Below, piece by piece: positions 23,254 through 48,120 of a DNA stretch of 64,000 bases. The position numbers and the translations under genes are program-made. The notes beneath the pieces are model-generated. The model worked only from the letters and a program-made list of their open reading frames with translations, was not told the DNA's origin and made no database searches. Position 1 is the stretch's first letter; the number at the start of each line of letters is the position of its first letter. The DNA comes from Whitmania pigra (taxonomy: Eukaryota > Annelida > Clitellata > Hirudinida > Haemopidae): positions 36,001 to 100,000 of the forward strand of contig JAJTWR010000251.1 in the NCBI GenBank assembly GCA_021613335.1, in the 5' to 3' direction.

Positions 23254-24174
23254 ATGCAGGCTCATAGACTCGCAGGCGGTAAAGGAGTGGTTATAGGAAA
23301 ACTGGCATGTAAGTACCATCCAAATGCCGAACTGATAGAAGACTACCACGCCGGGGACATGGTCTGCTCCGTATGCGCCGTCGTCGTCGGCGATCGAGTC
23401 ATTGACGTCGGGAACGATTGGAGGACTTTCAGCAACGACGGGGAATCCAAGGACATGTGTCGTGTCGGACAGGCTGAGAATCTTCTCTACGAGGGCATCG
23501 AATTGTGCACAAGTATACAACAGTCGGACAAATCAGGAGGCTCCAAAATTCCGAACTTCAGAAAATCCAAGGCTGCCAAATTTTTAGACTCTTCGTTCGG
23601 CTACATCAAGGAGATCTCCATAAAAATGAACATCACTCAAAACGTCATGGAAAACGCCATGCATCTTTTCAAGTCCATTCAAGAAAAGCACTCCTTGAAA
23701 AGAATGGACAAGGAAGCTGCTATGGCCATTTGCCTCTATATGGAATGCCGAAGGATGAGCGTGACGAGAACCTTAAACGAGTTTTCCGCCTCCACTGGAA
23801 TTACCAAAAAGATACTCGGTAGAGTCTACAAGATCGTCTTCAGGTTGCTGGAAACCAAGCAGCAGCTCAAGGACCATGGAAGAGTCCCCATCGAGGATTT
23901 AATATCGAGATACTGCAGCAATATTGGACTTTCCTTCGACGTCGCCAAGAAGGCCAAAGAGGTGGCTTTGAAGGTTGAAAGCAAAAACATTGCCAGAGGC
24001 TCTGCGCCTTCAACCGTGGCCTCTGCGGTCATCTTCATAGCAGCCACACGTGGAGGAAAGAAGATAACCCATGGCGAAATCCAACAGGTAACAGGAGTCA
24101 CCGAGGGAGCCATAAAGCAGTGCTTGAAGCTTTTGCTTCCCCAAATCAATGAGATTTATCCCAAGGACAACTGA
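23254..24174 (+). CDS. TFIIB: Transcription initiation factor IIB, diverged and intronless
   Basis: 306 residues, against 316 in human TFIIB. The zinc ribbon is C19-x2-H22...C38-x2-C41 with EDYHAGDMVCSVC, followed by VVGDRVIDVGNDWRTFSND, the B-reader region that enters the pol II active centre. Two cyclin folds follow: about 112-190 (FGYIKEISIKMNI, AICLYMECRR, STGITKKILGRVYK) and about 205-300 (ISRYCSNIGLSFDVAKKAKE, SAPSTVASAVIFIAA, IQQVTGVTEGAIKQCL). By family knowledge it bridges TBP on DNA and RNA polymerase II. The family's CPEC is CSVC here and the C-terminal FDTPVDKLPQL-like tail is missing, so this is a fast-evolving orthologue or a paralogue/retrocopy. The ATG at 23254 gives a slightly longer N-terminus than human. 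Confidence 0.93.
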   Translation: MQAHRLAGGKGVVIGKLACKYHPNAELIEDYHAGDMVCSVCAVVVGDRVIDVGNDWRTFSNDGESKDMCRVGQAENLLYEGIELCTSIQQSDKSGGSKIPNFRKSKAAKFLDSSFGYIKEISIKMNITQNVMENAMHLFKSIQEKHSLKRMDKEAAMAICLYMECRRMSVTRTLNEFSASTGITKKILGRVYKIVFRLLETKQQLKDHGRVPIEDLISRYCSNIGLSFDVAKKAKEVALKVESKNIARGSAPSTVASAVIFIAATRGGKKITHGEIQQVTGVTEGAIKQCLKLLLPQINEIYPKDN

Positions 24175-24354
24175 TGGGTTTTTTAATTTGGAGACAAAAT
24201 AGTCGATTAGTGAAGAGTATAGAGCTTTAGTCAACAATTTCCCGACGAAGGATAATTTTAGTATCGAATAATTGCTATTTAATAATATCTGTCAGTTTCA
24301 GTATTTCAGATGGTCTTGCGTGACATTTTAAACGAAACCGTTAAAATAGCTTAC

Positions 24355-24360
24355 AATAAA
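24355..24360 (+). terminator. AATAAA polyadenylation signal of the TFIIB gene
   Basis: AATAAA in the context ttacaataaaagac lies about 180 bp downstream of the TFIIB stop codon. Confidence 0.55.
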
Positions 24361-24969
24361 AGACTTAAATTAATATTACGTTTAATTAGATATATTTCAA
24401 AAGAAATTTTATTGTATATTAAATTGAAATGTTTTAAATAATACTGTGTCATTTATTACTTGCTTTGTTTGTTGGCAGAAATCTCTTAAATTTGTGATTT
24501 CAAAGTATTTTACTTTGAATTTTGCTGGCAACAAAAATTTAAATTCGAAACTGATGTAGTGAGCCATTAAAGTCATTTTGCTGTTTCTCGAGTTATCTAG
24601 AATTTTAGTAACTAGAAGCACTTTTGATTTCAGTTAAGCTCGAGGATGTTTAGAAATTATTGAAATTATTATGAACAAATTTGAAAAGTTTATCTTAGGA
24701 TTTTCCCTTAATTGAAAAAACAAAAAAAATACTTAGTAACAACTGTAATTGCAATAAATTAAAGAGACTCAGTATTATTCTGAAACGTTAAAAGTTAACA
24801 TCCTTGCTGTTTAAACATCTAAAACATGTTTAATAAATTATTTACAAATTGGGTTATCAATTTTATACTCGATATATGTATTTTACATTGAATTAAACTT
24901 GCATTATTATTAATATCATTGTTATGATGATTATTATTATGATTATTATTATCATCATCATAATCAAGT
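24361..24969. other. Intergenic DNA downstream of TFIIB
   Basis: No exon or RNA gene can be supported. It ends in a short TTA/ATC microsatellite at 24903-24966. Confidence 0.5.
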
Positions 24970-25082
24970 AGAGGAAAGACCCAGGGGCTCCACAGATTCT
25001 AAAACCTTTTTTATTTTCCATTACCAAATTGACGTGACATAAAGACACAAAATTTCTGTCGACGGGTCGGTGGCCGTGATTA
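24970..25082 (-). repeat. SINE-like dispersed repeat, copy 1
   Basis: The block around 24993-25034 resembles 55041-55085 over about 35 bp: both contain aaacctt, a T-rich run, ttccatta, aaattg and c-gt in the same order. A second short match (aaatttct near gtcggtggcc) lies to the right in both. Reading on the minus strand gives an ggtttt/ggtttaaatc B-box-like element downstream of ttggtaatgg, so a pol III-type SINE is possible. It directly abuts the TAA array. Confidence 0.45.
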
Positions 25083-25094
25083 TTATTAATTATC

Positions 25095-25569
<475 letters not shown>

Positions 25570-25593
25570 CTAATAATATTAAAATAATCAAAT

Positions 25594-26420
25594 AATAATA
25601 CCATTATCACTTCATTATTTATCCCAATGCCATTGGACCAAGCGAGTGGCTAACTGACGGAGTTGACAGAATGACGTCGGATCAATGGCTGAAATGTATT
25701 AAGGTTAGAGCCGCACTTCTACAAAACAGACTGCCAGAATCAAGATACAAGCCGTTTGCTGACACTGTTGCTGACAATGTTAATGAGTCGTTGGGGCACA
25801 TCATACAGCGATGTCGCAGTACTGACGGTCCTAGACATGTGAGACATAATGCCTTAGTGAAGATGCTGGCAGGGAAATTAAGTGCCATGGGTTCATTGCC
25901 AGGATTGAATCCAGAATCAGCTACTGATGAAGGAACCAAAATTCCAGATCTGTGTGCTTGGAAAGATTCAGAATATGTCGCCTGCGATGTGGCAGTGGGA
26001 TCAGACTCTGCCGACCTGGATAAAATTCCTCTCGCAAAGGTTTCAAAATATGACCTGCCGGGAATCCACCAACGGATGAAGGAAAATAATCCAGTCTCGG
26101 AACTTCAAAGGCAGAAAGAAAACGTCACGGCCCTAATTTTAAACTAAAGCGGAGCAATTTTCGAAGAATCATGGAGATTTTGGAGGAGATTCGGAATCTC
26201 GAGAAAAAGGCAGAAGACGCTAAAACTTCGTTTGATAGACATGAATTGATTGGAACGATTTGTTGAAGCCTTTTTTCACGTTCTGACGGGATTTCCCAGA
26301 CCCATGTGCGGACCAAAAAATTAACGATTTGGATTTCTTAAACATTATTATGTCCGTTATGTTTTTGGCTGGTCTAATAAAAAATTAAATAATAATACCA
26401 TTATCACTCCATTGTTTATC
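25594..26420 (+). mobile_element. 5'-truncated R2-like non-LTR retrotransposon with flanking 30-bp direct repeats
   Basis: The insertion holds only the C-terminal end of the polyprotein plus a 3' UTR of about 240 bp. It is bracketed by the 30-bp sequence starting aataataccattatcact at 25594-25623 and again at 26391-26420, with two mismatches. This looks like a target-site duplication made when the truncated copy inserted at the edge of the TAA array. The 3' UTR ends in taataaaaaattaaataata, so the tail is TAA-like. Confidence 0.75.
25623..26147 (+). pseudogene. C-terminal reverse-transcriptase fragment: zinc knuckle and restriction-like endonuclease
   Basis: The open frame starts inside the protein at about 25623 (PSEWLTDGVDRMTSDQWLK), upstream of the first ATG at 25671. 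It aligns with the end of element B (PSEWLVDGIDRMPTQKFMQ), then through ESLGHIIQRC (H-x4-C half of the zinc knuckle), TDGPRHVRH and the endonuclease core IPDLCAWKDSEYVACDV followed by KVSKYDLPGI, which is the PD...D...K-KY pattern of R2-type restriction-like endonucleases. The first cysteines of the knuckle appear lost (DTVADNVNESLGH). It has no reverse transcriptase domain and cannot act alone. Similarity to element B is clear but far from identical, so they are different families. Confidence 0.85.
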
Positions 26421-27779
26421 GTAAAAAAATGCTATTAATATTTCAAAGGCCATCAAAAGATCGTGAAGATATTGTCCATCATGGCTTACGTTATCTCGTG
26501 ACGTCAAGACGCGAATAGTTATGGAGTCTTAATTCGCATCACTCTTGGAGAAGTCACAATATTATTATGTAATAATATAGCAATATATTAATTATATCAT
26601 TATAACATTTATTACAGTTACAGCAATATTAATACGTGCAATAGTAATTGTAAAGTAGTACTTATTACATAACATCAAAAAAATAATATATGTAATTTTA
26701 TATCACGCCATGTGAAATATAACATTTCTTACTTTATAAATAAAAATATTTCAGTGCGTGCAAATTGTTGCTTTTGTTTTTATTTCGAAGCGATTTTTCA
26801 TTTTTTGTTTTTAAAATATTTTTCGCCGGGAAGTGCCAGACTTTCAATACTTGATGAGAAACACTAGTATTCGATAAGTTATTTATTCACAGGAAACTGG
26901 TATAAATAAATTAATTAATTAACAAATTTATAAACCTATACAGAAATAAATAAAGAAATAAGCATTTATAGAAATAAATAGATAATAAATAAATAACAAA
27001 TTGAAGAAATAAACAAGAAATAAAGATTAAATATGAAATGAAAATTAAACGAGAGAAAAGAATGAAAGATGGAATAATCGACAAAGAATAAAATTTTAAT
27101 TCACGCCGTCCTCAGCTCGTGGTTTAAATTGTATTTCCTTTTTTGCGTGTCCATAGAGTCGCCATGACGACCGAGCGTTACATTTGATGACTGATGAACA
27201 ATGTCGTCCATTGCTTTTCTCCATATTCATCGTCGTCGTCAACATCACCATCATTATAACCATCTTCCCTTCACAATCATCATTATCATCACCATCATTA
27301 CCGCCGTCCTAATCATCATCGTCGCCATCATCATCACTATCATCACCGTCATCATCACCGTCAGCATCATCATCATCATCATCATCGTGACCAGTAAAAT
27401 TTAATAGAGATTGAATTCAAAAGCCAAAACTCCTTGTAACGTAATATTTACGACTATCACCAAACCATAATTTGACAAACTATAAATTGATTACGCAACA
27501 ATATCAATAACAATATCAATAATGCAACGTAATTATATCTATCAACGGAAACTACAATAATACAAGCAATATATTCATAATGATAATAATACTATCATAA
27601 CGCTAATAATAATATTATAAAAAATAAAATATTAATGATGATATTAATATTAATAATAATAACAATAACAATGTTGTTCTTATAATTACACTAAGTTTTT
27701 CAAAACAACTCTCTATGATGATAACTAACATCAACCAACAACAATTCAAACAAGAAAAGTCCGGACAAAGAAATCCTCT
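26421..27779. other. Intergenic DNA with an ATC microsatellite
   Basis: No exon seen. It contains ataaata-rich DNA at 26900-27010, an ATC/GTC microsatellite at about 27222-27390 and AT-rich DNA with TAA runs at 27590-27670. It ends at the stop codon of the GPCR gene read from the right. Confidence 0.5.
27222..27390. repeat. ATC/GTC interrupted microsatellite
   Basis: Many atc, acc and gtc triplets in a row, such as catcatcatcatcatcatcg near 27366. The poly-Ile/Thr frame over it is not a gene. Confidence 0.8.
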
Positions 27780-42253
<14,474 letters not shown>

Positions 42254-42289
42254 CGTTGCTATTGTTGAGGATGAGGATGACTGCACTGG

Positions 42290-43136
42290 GAATCAAGTGT
42301 TAATGTTGCCGTTGTCGAATAAGCCGTCGCCATGGCTACTATTCTTGCCATGGAGACGTCATCATCATTGTCACATGTCGCAGTCGTCATCATCATCATA
42401 AGCATTGTCATCTTGGTCATTATATCAAGAAAAATTTTTTTTATTAAGACTTTAATATAAAAGTTAATAACTTATGAAATACAGGTCTCATTATGTAAAA
42501 CATAAAATTATTAAATTATAAATTATTTCACATACTTTTTAACGCAAAAAGAAGACATATATTAGTAATATTGGTAATATTAATAAGACATCAAAAAAAA
42601 TATTTGAAAAACTTTGGAAGTAAATGTCCATTATTTGCACTTTTATGATATAATTTATTAAGCGCATCATTTCATAATTAATCTGCAAAATAATTGAAAT
42701 CCCAACCTCTTCAGGTAATTTCGGAGACTCAACACAGAACCTCAAATTGATATTACAACTGTTCAGAAACTATAGGATTATATAATTACTCACTAAGGGC
42801 TCATTCATTTTCAAATGATATTATAATAATAATATAATAATAATTTGATATTAATAATAAGTTATTATTGTTTTCATATACTTTTCCTTATTTATTGTAA
42901 ACAAGAAATTTTATGATGAAATATTTGATTCGGTGACAATATTAATAAATATTAGTAAATAATAACAGTTTATTAATTAATAAATTGTTCGTTTATAATT
43001 TTAACAGCATGATCGACTTAGCTTTTTCTTCTGAAGCGCATGCCTTCTTTTATATACTCCTTGAGTAGATGGATGGATTGAATGACATGTAAAACTTTTA
43101 TTATTGTGGTATTATTGTTTTGTGTACTATTGTAAC
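42290..43136. other. 5' flank of the GPCR gene
   Basis: AT-rich DNA with ATC microsatellite bits at 42360-42405. It may contain a non-coding first exon and promoter of the GPCR gene, but I cannot mark either. Confidence 0.4.
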
Positions 43137-43581
<445 letters not shown>

Positions 43582-43593
43582 ATTCAAAAAAAA

Positions 43594-43640
43594 TCTCGAG
43601 AGTCCCGGGACAAAAAAAATGCCAAGTCTCTTCCAGAGAC
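43594..43640 (-). other. Three consecutive palindromes in the 3' UTR of element A
   Basis: In plus coordinates: tctcgaga (43594-43601), gtcccgggac (43602-43611), and gtctct-tcc-agagac (43626-43640), each able to form a hairpin, separated by an A8/T8 run. They lie directly before the TAA tail, the place where R2-type reverse transcriptases recognise their template RNA. Confidence 0.7.
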
Positions 43641-43649
43641 CTTAGGCAA

Positions 43650-46600
43650 TCATACAGAAAAAAAACAAACAAACAAAAAACAATGGCTGTTCTTAACTAA
43701 ACAAAAAGAAATTTCCTTCATCCTAAAACTTTTCGTAAAATTCGTGCTGTCCCCCATCAACGCAATACTTTGAATCTCCTCCGCCACAAGCCCCGCCTCT
43801 ATGCTTTCAATTTCCTTCCTAAAATTGTCTGAAACTGTCCCTAGTGCCCCAACCACCACCGCGATGACTCTTGCTTTCACTTGCCACATTCTGGAAATTT
43901 CAATTTTTATGTCTTGGTACTTCAATCTTTTTTCAGTTTCTTTTTTTGAAACGTTCACATCGTCGGGTATGGCTATATCTATTATTAAGCACGCTTTCCT
44001 TTTGTTATCCAGAACTATTATATCAGGCCTGTTGGCCACAACTTTTCTATCCGTTGTCACCGCGTGGTCCCACATGATCACCTGATTTTCAGTCTTTACA
44101 ACTTTATCTGGTTCGTGCAGATAATATTTTTCAACAACTGGTACTTTAAGATGCATCAGTATTCTCCAGTGCACATACCCGGCCACCCTGTTATGCCTCT
44201 GCAAATACTCCGTTGCCGCTAGGGCCTCGCACCCGGACACTAAGTGACTAATATGCTCTTCAGCTTTAAAGCATAACCGGCAAACACTAGCAACTGGCTG
44301 ATGGAGAATATGTCGTTGGTGAAATCTTGTATTCAGGGCTTGATCTTGTGCAGCAATCAAAAGACTTTCTGTTTCTCCCTTCATTCTTCCATCGTTTAGC
44401 CATTTTACTGTCAATTCTTTATTGATATGTGTTTCTTGTAGCTGTTTGAAGAACCTGCCGTGGAGTGGTTTGGATGTTATTTTGGAGATCCTTTCATTTT
44501 CTATTTTTGTTTTGAGTTCACACACAAGATTTCCATTTTCAGATAAATTTGTTAGTTTGTATTTTGTCCTGATTTTATCGGCTTCCTTTTGCAATGAATA
44601 TTTCTTTTTGACGTCATCCCACTTTTTCACACTTTGGATCAGTCTGCTATTTTCTGTCTGCAAATATACTGCAAGGCTCAGTATACTTTGCCGATAAAGA
44701 GATTGCAGTTCGAGCAAGCCTCTTCCTCCTTCCTTTCGTTTGACATACAGTCTGTCTACGTCCGCTCTCGGGTGATGCATTCCATTTATTGTTAATACTT
44801 TTCTTGTTTTCCTGTCAAGTTTATCTATTTCACTTTTAAGCCACGGTAAAATTCCAAAACTATATGTCATGACTGGTGTGGCAAGACTATTAATAGCCAT
44901 AATTTTGTTTCTGGAACTTAGTTGAGTTTTCAATATTTTCTTCACACGATAGAAATATTCCCTTTTCACTTTCTCTTTCATATCCTTGTCCTTTATGCCG
45001 CTTTTCTCATCCATGCCGAGATATTTATAGAACTCCTCCGTTTTTAATGATCGGATGACAATTCCCTCTTTGATATTTATGTCCTTCCCATTTGCAGCTT
45101 TGCCCTTTTTTATTTCAGTAGTTGCGCATTTTTCAATTCCAAATTCCATTCGTATATCTTCACTAAATTCCTCAACAATTTTAATGCACTTTTCCATACT
45201 TTCGTGATCTTTGGCAAATATCTTTAGATCGTCCATATAGAATAGATGACTGATTTCTTCTTTTCCTTGTTTGTAGCCAATTTTTGCGGCATTAAGACGT
45301 CTCGATAGCGGGATCATAGCCATACAGAATATCAACGGTGACAGCGAATCTCCCTGATATATGCCTCTTCTAATAGAGATTTTATCTGTTTTTATATATC
45401 CTCCCTCATGATACAATATCAAGGTCAGGCGCCACTGCAACATAGATTTTTCCATAAATCTTCTGATGACATCAGAAACTTTGTATATGCGCATAACATG
45501 GGTAATCCAGGTATGGGGGACACTGTCAAACGCCTTTTTGTAATCGATCCATGCAACATTTAAATCGTGTTTGCCTTTTTTTGTCTTCTGCATAATCATT
45601 TGACTAATCATTAAACTGTCTTTACATCCTCTGCTTCCTTTTCTGCAACCTTTTTGTTCTTCTGGCAATATCTGATTATTTTGGAGATGACTGTATATTC
45701 GGTTGCATAGGATTCCTGTCAATATTTTATATGTAGTCGGCAAGCATGCTATGGGCCTATAATTTTTGGGATTTCTGGTTTCTCTGGATTTTGGTATTAA
45801 ATATGCAGTTCCTTCCGTCATCCATCCAGGCATGTTGTCTGGTTCTTTCAATATCTTGTTAAATGCCCATAACAACTGTTTGTGTAGTGATGTCAGGTAC
45901 TTTAACCAAAAGTTATGAACTTTATCAATTCCTGGTGCCTTCCAGTTGTGAGAGAATTTGATCACTGTTGTCAATTCATTTATTTCAAGTTCTTTCCATT
46001 CAAGTTGATTTATTTCATTGTATAGTGCTTCTTCATCACTAATCCAATTTGCTTCGGAGTTATGGCTAACTTCTTTTTCTAATATTCCTTTCCAGAACTT
46101 TTCAATTCCTTCCTTGTCAGGTGGGTCAGTAACTTTAATTTGGTTTGAAGTCATTTCTCTATAAAATCTTTTGGCATCATTTTTAAATGTTTTGTTTTGT
46201 TGATACTGTTCACTTCTTTTAGTATATCTTCGTAGTCTCTGGGCCTTGGCTTGTAGTTTCATCTTTATATTTTGTTCTAACTCATCAATTTGATTTTTTG
46301 ACAATGATGCTTTATCTAATAATACTTTCATCCTGGCTTCAACTTTACTTTTTTTATCAGATTTCCTTTGTTTAAATTCCTTTATGTATGACAGGTCTTT
46401 TCTACATTCATTGATCACTTTTTGGATTCTTTCTCTCCATCCCGTGCCTCTCACCTGAATTTTTGGTTGTTCAGTTTTCACATCTGCAATCACTGCAGCT
46501 GTGGCATACATTAGTTCATTTATTTCTGTGATATTCAAGCTTTTTTCAGCTGCAAGTTTGCTAAGGACTTTATTTGCTAATTCTATTTTTTTGGTAGTCC

Positions 46601-47135
46601 GTTTTATGTTTTTGATTTTGCTTAGGCATTTTCTATCACAGATTTCATACTTTTTGATCTCATTCAAGCGTGCAGTAATTTTATTTTCCATATCCAACAA
46701 TTCTTCCATACCTGATTGTTCAGCATTGTTACTTTCAACTGTATCAACCATTTGCACATCAGCTCTCAGGTACCTTGTTGAATTATCCTCAGCACCAACA
46801 TTGTTATTCAAGATCTTGGACTCAATATCAGAAACGATTTCTTCTATCTCTGATGCTGTGAGTCTGTTTTCTTTTATAATGAACCGCCTTTGGTTACTCA
46901 GATTTTTTGCATTCATTCCTGGGAAGATGTCAGGGTTTCTTTCTCTCCATATTTTATATGTATCCGAAGTTACTCCTTCGTTTCCAGTCTTTATAGCGTA
47001 ATGATATGCCCAGATAATTTCTTTATATTGTTCTTTTGTCCATTTCTGTCTTCTGTTCTGTGAGATGCTAGCACAGGGTGTTGTATTTATCTTGCTGTCT
47101 CTTTTCATTTCACTATTTGCTTTTGACTCTTTCAT
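43650..47135 (-). CDS. Element A ORF2: reverse transcriptase with C-terminal zinc knuckle and restriction-like endonuclease
   Basis: 1161 residues, uninterrupted. Residues 30-100 hold WTKEQYKEIIWAYHYA and NQRRFIIKENRLT, a Myb-like/helix-turn-helix-type N-terminal region common in R4-type elements. The reverse transcriptase spans about 395-720: NYRPIACLPTTYKI, WIDYKKAFDSVPH (D531), RRGIYQGDSLSP and FYMDD (633-636), which are the catalytic aspartates. The zinc knuckle is C952-x2-C955-x8-H964-x4-C969. The endonuclease has RPDIIVLD (D1038), IIDIAIPDD (D1053) and KRLKYQDI, the PD-D-K pattern of the class. All key residues are present, so the protein may be active. IYQGDSLSPLIFC and the MEFGIEKCA block point to the R4/Dong/Rex6 group. 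The ATG overlaps the ORF1 stop as TAATG. Confidence 0.93.
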   Translation of the reverse strand: MKESKANSEMKRDSKINTTPCASISQNRRQKWTKEQYKEIIWAYHYAIKTGNEGVTSDTYKIWRERNPDIFPGMNAKNLSNQRRFIIKENRLTASEIEEIVSDIESKILNNNVGAEDNSTRYLRADVQMVDTVESNNAEQSGMEELLDMENKITARLNEIKKYEICDRKCLSKIKNIKRTTKKIELANKVLSKLAAEKSLNITEINELMYATAAVIADVKTEQPKIQVRGTGWRERIQKVINECRKDLSYIKEFKQRKSDKKSKVEARMKVLLDKASLSKNQIDELEQNIKMKLQAKAQRLRRYTKRSEQYQQNKTFKNDAKRFYREMTSNQIKVTDPPDKEGIEKFWKGILEKEVSHNSEANWISDEEALYNEINQLEWKELEINELTTVIKFSHNWKAPGIDKVHNFWLKYLTSLHKQLLWAFNKILKEPDNMPGWMTEGTAYLIPKSRETRNPKNYRPIACLPTTYKILTGILCNRIYSHLQNNQILPEEQKGCRKGSRGCKDSLMISQMIMQKTKKGKHDLNVAWIDYKKAFDSVPHTWITHVMRIYKVSDVIRRFMEKSMLQWRLTLILYHEGGYIKTDKISIRRGIYQGDSLSPLIFCMAMIPLSRRLNAAKIGYKQGKEEISHLFYMDDLKIFAKDHESMEKCIKIVEEFSEDIRMEFGIEKCATTEIKKGKAANGKDINIKEGIVIRSLKTEEFYKYLGMDEKSGIKDKDMKEKVKREYFYRVKKILKTQLSSRNKIMAINSLATPVMTYSFGILPWLKSEIDKLDRKTRKVLTINGMHHPRADVDRLYVKRKEGGRGLLELQSLYRQSILSLAVYLQTENSRLIQSVKKWDDVKKKYSLQKEADKIRTKYKLTNLSENGNLVCELKTKIENERISKITSKPLHGRFFKQLQETHINKELTVKWLNDGRMKGETESLLIAAQDQALNTRFHQRHILHQPVASVCRLCFKAEEHISHLVSGCEALAATEYLQRHNRVAGYVHWRILMHLKVPVVEKYYLHEPDKVVKTENQVIMWDHAVTTDRKVVANRPDIIVLDNKRKACLIIDIAIPDDVNVSKKETEKRLKYQDIKIEISRMWQVKARVIAVVVGALGTVSDNFRKEIESIEAGLVAEEIQSIALMGDSTNFTKSFRMKEISFCLVKNSHCFLFVCFFSV

Positions 47136-48120
47136 TACAAAAAATTTGGCCTTCTAACTGTGACAACATAGAAGGACCCTGGATCTCCTCTGACTTTGTA
47201 AATAAACTTTTCAACCTCACCTGATTTTTCTTTTTCCTGCTTAGCCTTTTTTATCAGTATTCTACACTGCTCCCTATCTTCTTTGGAGAGGTCATGGCTT
47301 ACAATTAATGATTTAAACTTCTGCATCTTTTTGAGTTTGTAACAACTTTCAAGAATCATATTCTTTGTTGTGTAACTATAAAACTTGACCATCAGTGGTC
47401 TGCATCTGTTTCTGTCTTCACTTTTCCTACCCATTCTAGCCATGGAGGAAACATCTCTATTGTAATCAAACTCCAGGCCAAACTCTTTAGCCAATTCAAC
47501 AAGGCAATCTTTATCTTTATTCTTGGCCTCTTTTTCATCCTCTGGCAAGTTATAAATAACTAAATTGTTCCTTCTAGAGCTTCTGTCTGCTGTAATGTCC
47601 ATTGATTGTTTTGCATCAGTTACTGTCCTTTGCACAGTTTTTCATCATCTTTAATTTCAGCAACATTCTCCCTGAATAAGTCAGACCATCTTTTTGTTAA
47701 TTCTTTGTCTGTTATGTCTGGGACTTTTAAACTTTCAACTTTAGTACTTAATTGGTCAAATCCATTGGACCATTTGATTTCTTTCTCTGTGTTTGAATTC
47801 ACAAAGCTGTCAAATTTTTGCTTCAACTCCAAAAATTCAGCGCTCATCTTTTCTAATTTATTTTTCCATTCTGTCAATTGTCCATTTAATTTGTCTTCTC
47901 TTTCTGTTCTTTCACTGGTGATTTTTTTTACTTCGGTTGTCAAATCGTGTATGTCACTCAAAATCATCTCTGTAGTTTCTTCCAACTTCGTGGAGCTAGC
48001 TAGTCTTTTAATTTGATCCACATTTTCTTTGCAGCACTTTTCGCACAAATGTAGCCCTAGTTTCGATGCAATTTCAACCTCAAACTTAACGTCTCTTCTG
48101 GTCCGAACACCTTCGGCCAT
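47135..48120 (-). CDS. Element A ORF1: coiled-coil/RRM RNA-binding protein, split by a 1-nt shift
   Basis: Two overlapping frames (48120-47620 and 47635-47135) form one protein of about 328 residues if a 1-nt deletion in the A5 run near 47646-47650 is allowed for. The first half starts MAEGVRTRRDVKFEVE, has LCEKCC, and then a long heptad-rich coiled coil (about 55-150). The second half has an RRM with RRNNLVIYNLPEDE (RNP2) and RPLMVKFYS (RNP1), then a C-terminal domain (HDLSKEDREQCRILIKKA, YKVRGDPGSFYVV) of the L1-ORF1 type. By analogy it would trimerise and coat the element RNA. Such an ORF1 is usual in L1-like elements and less expected beside a restriction-like endonuclease ORF2. The shift could be a lesion, an assembly error or -1 frameshifting. 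Confidence 0.8.

Noticed and set aside
43801..47001. Plus-strand frames opposite element A ORF2 (up to 166 codons)
   Set aside because: Antisense shadows of the reverse transcriptase ORF.
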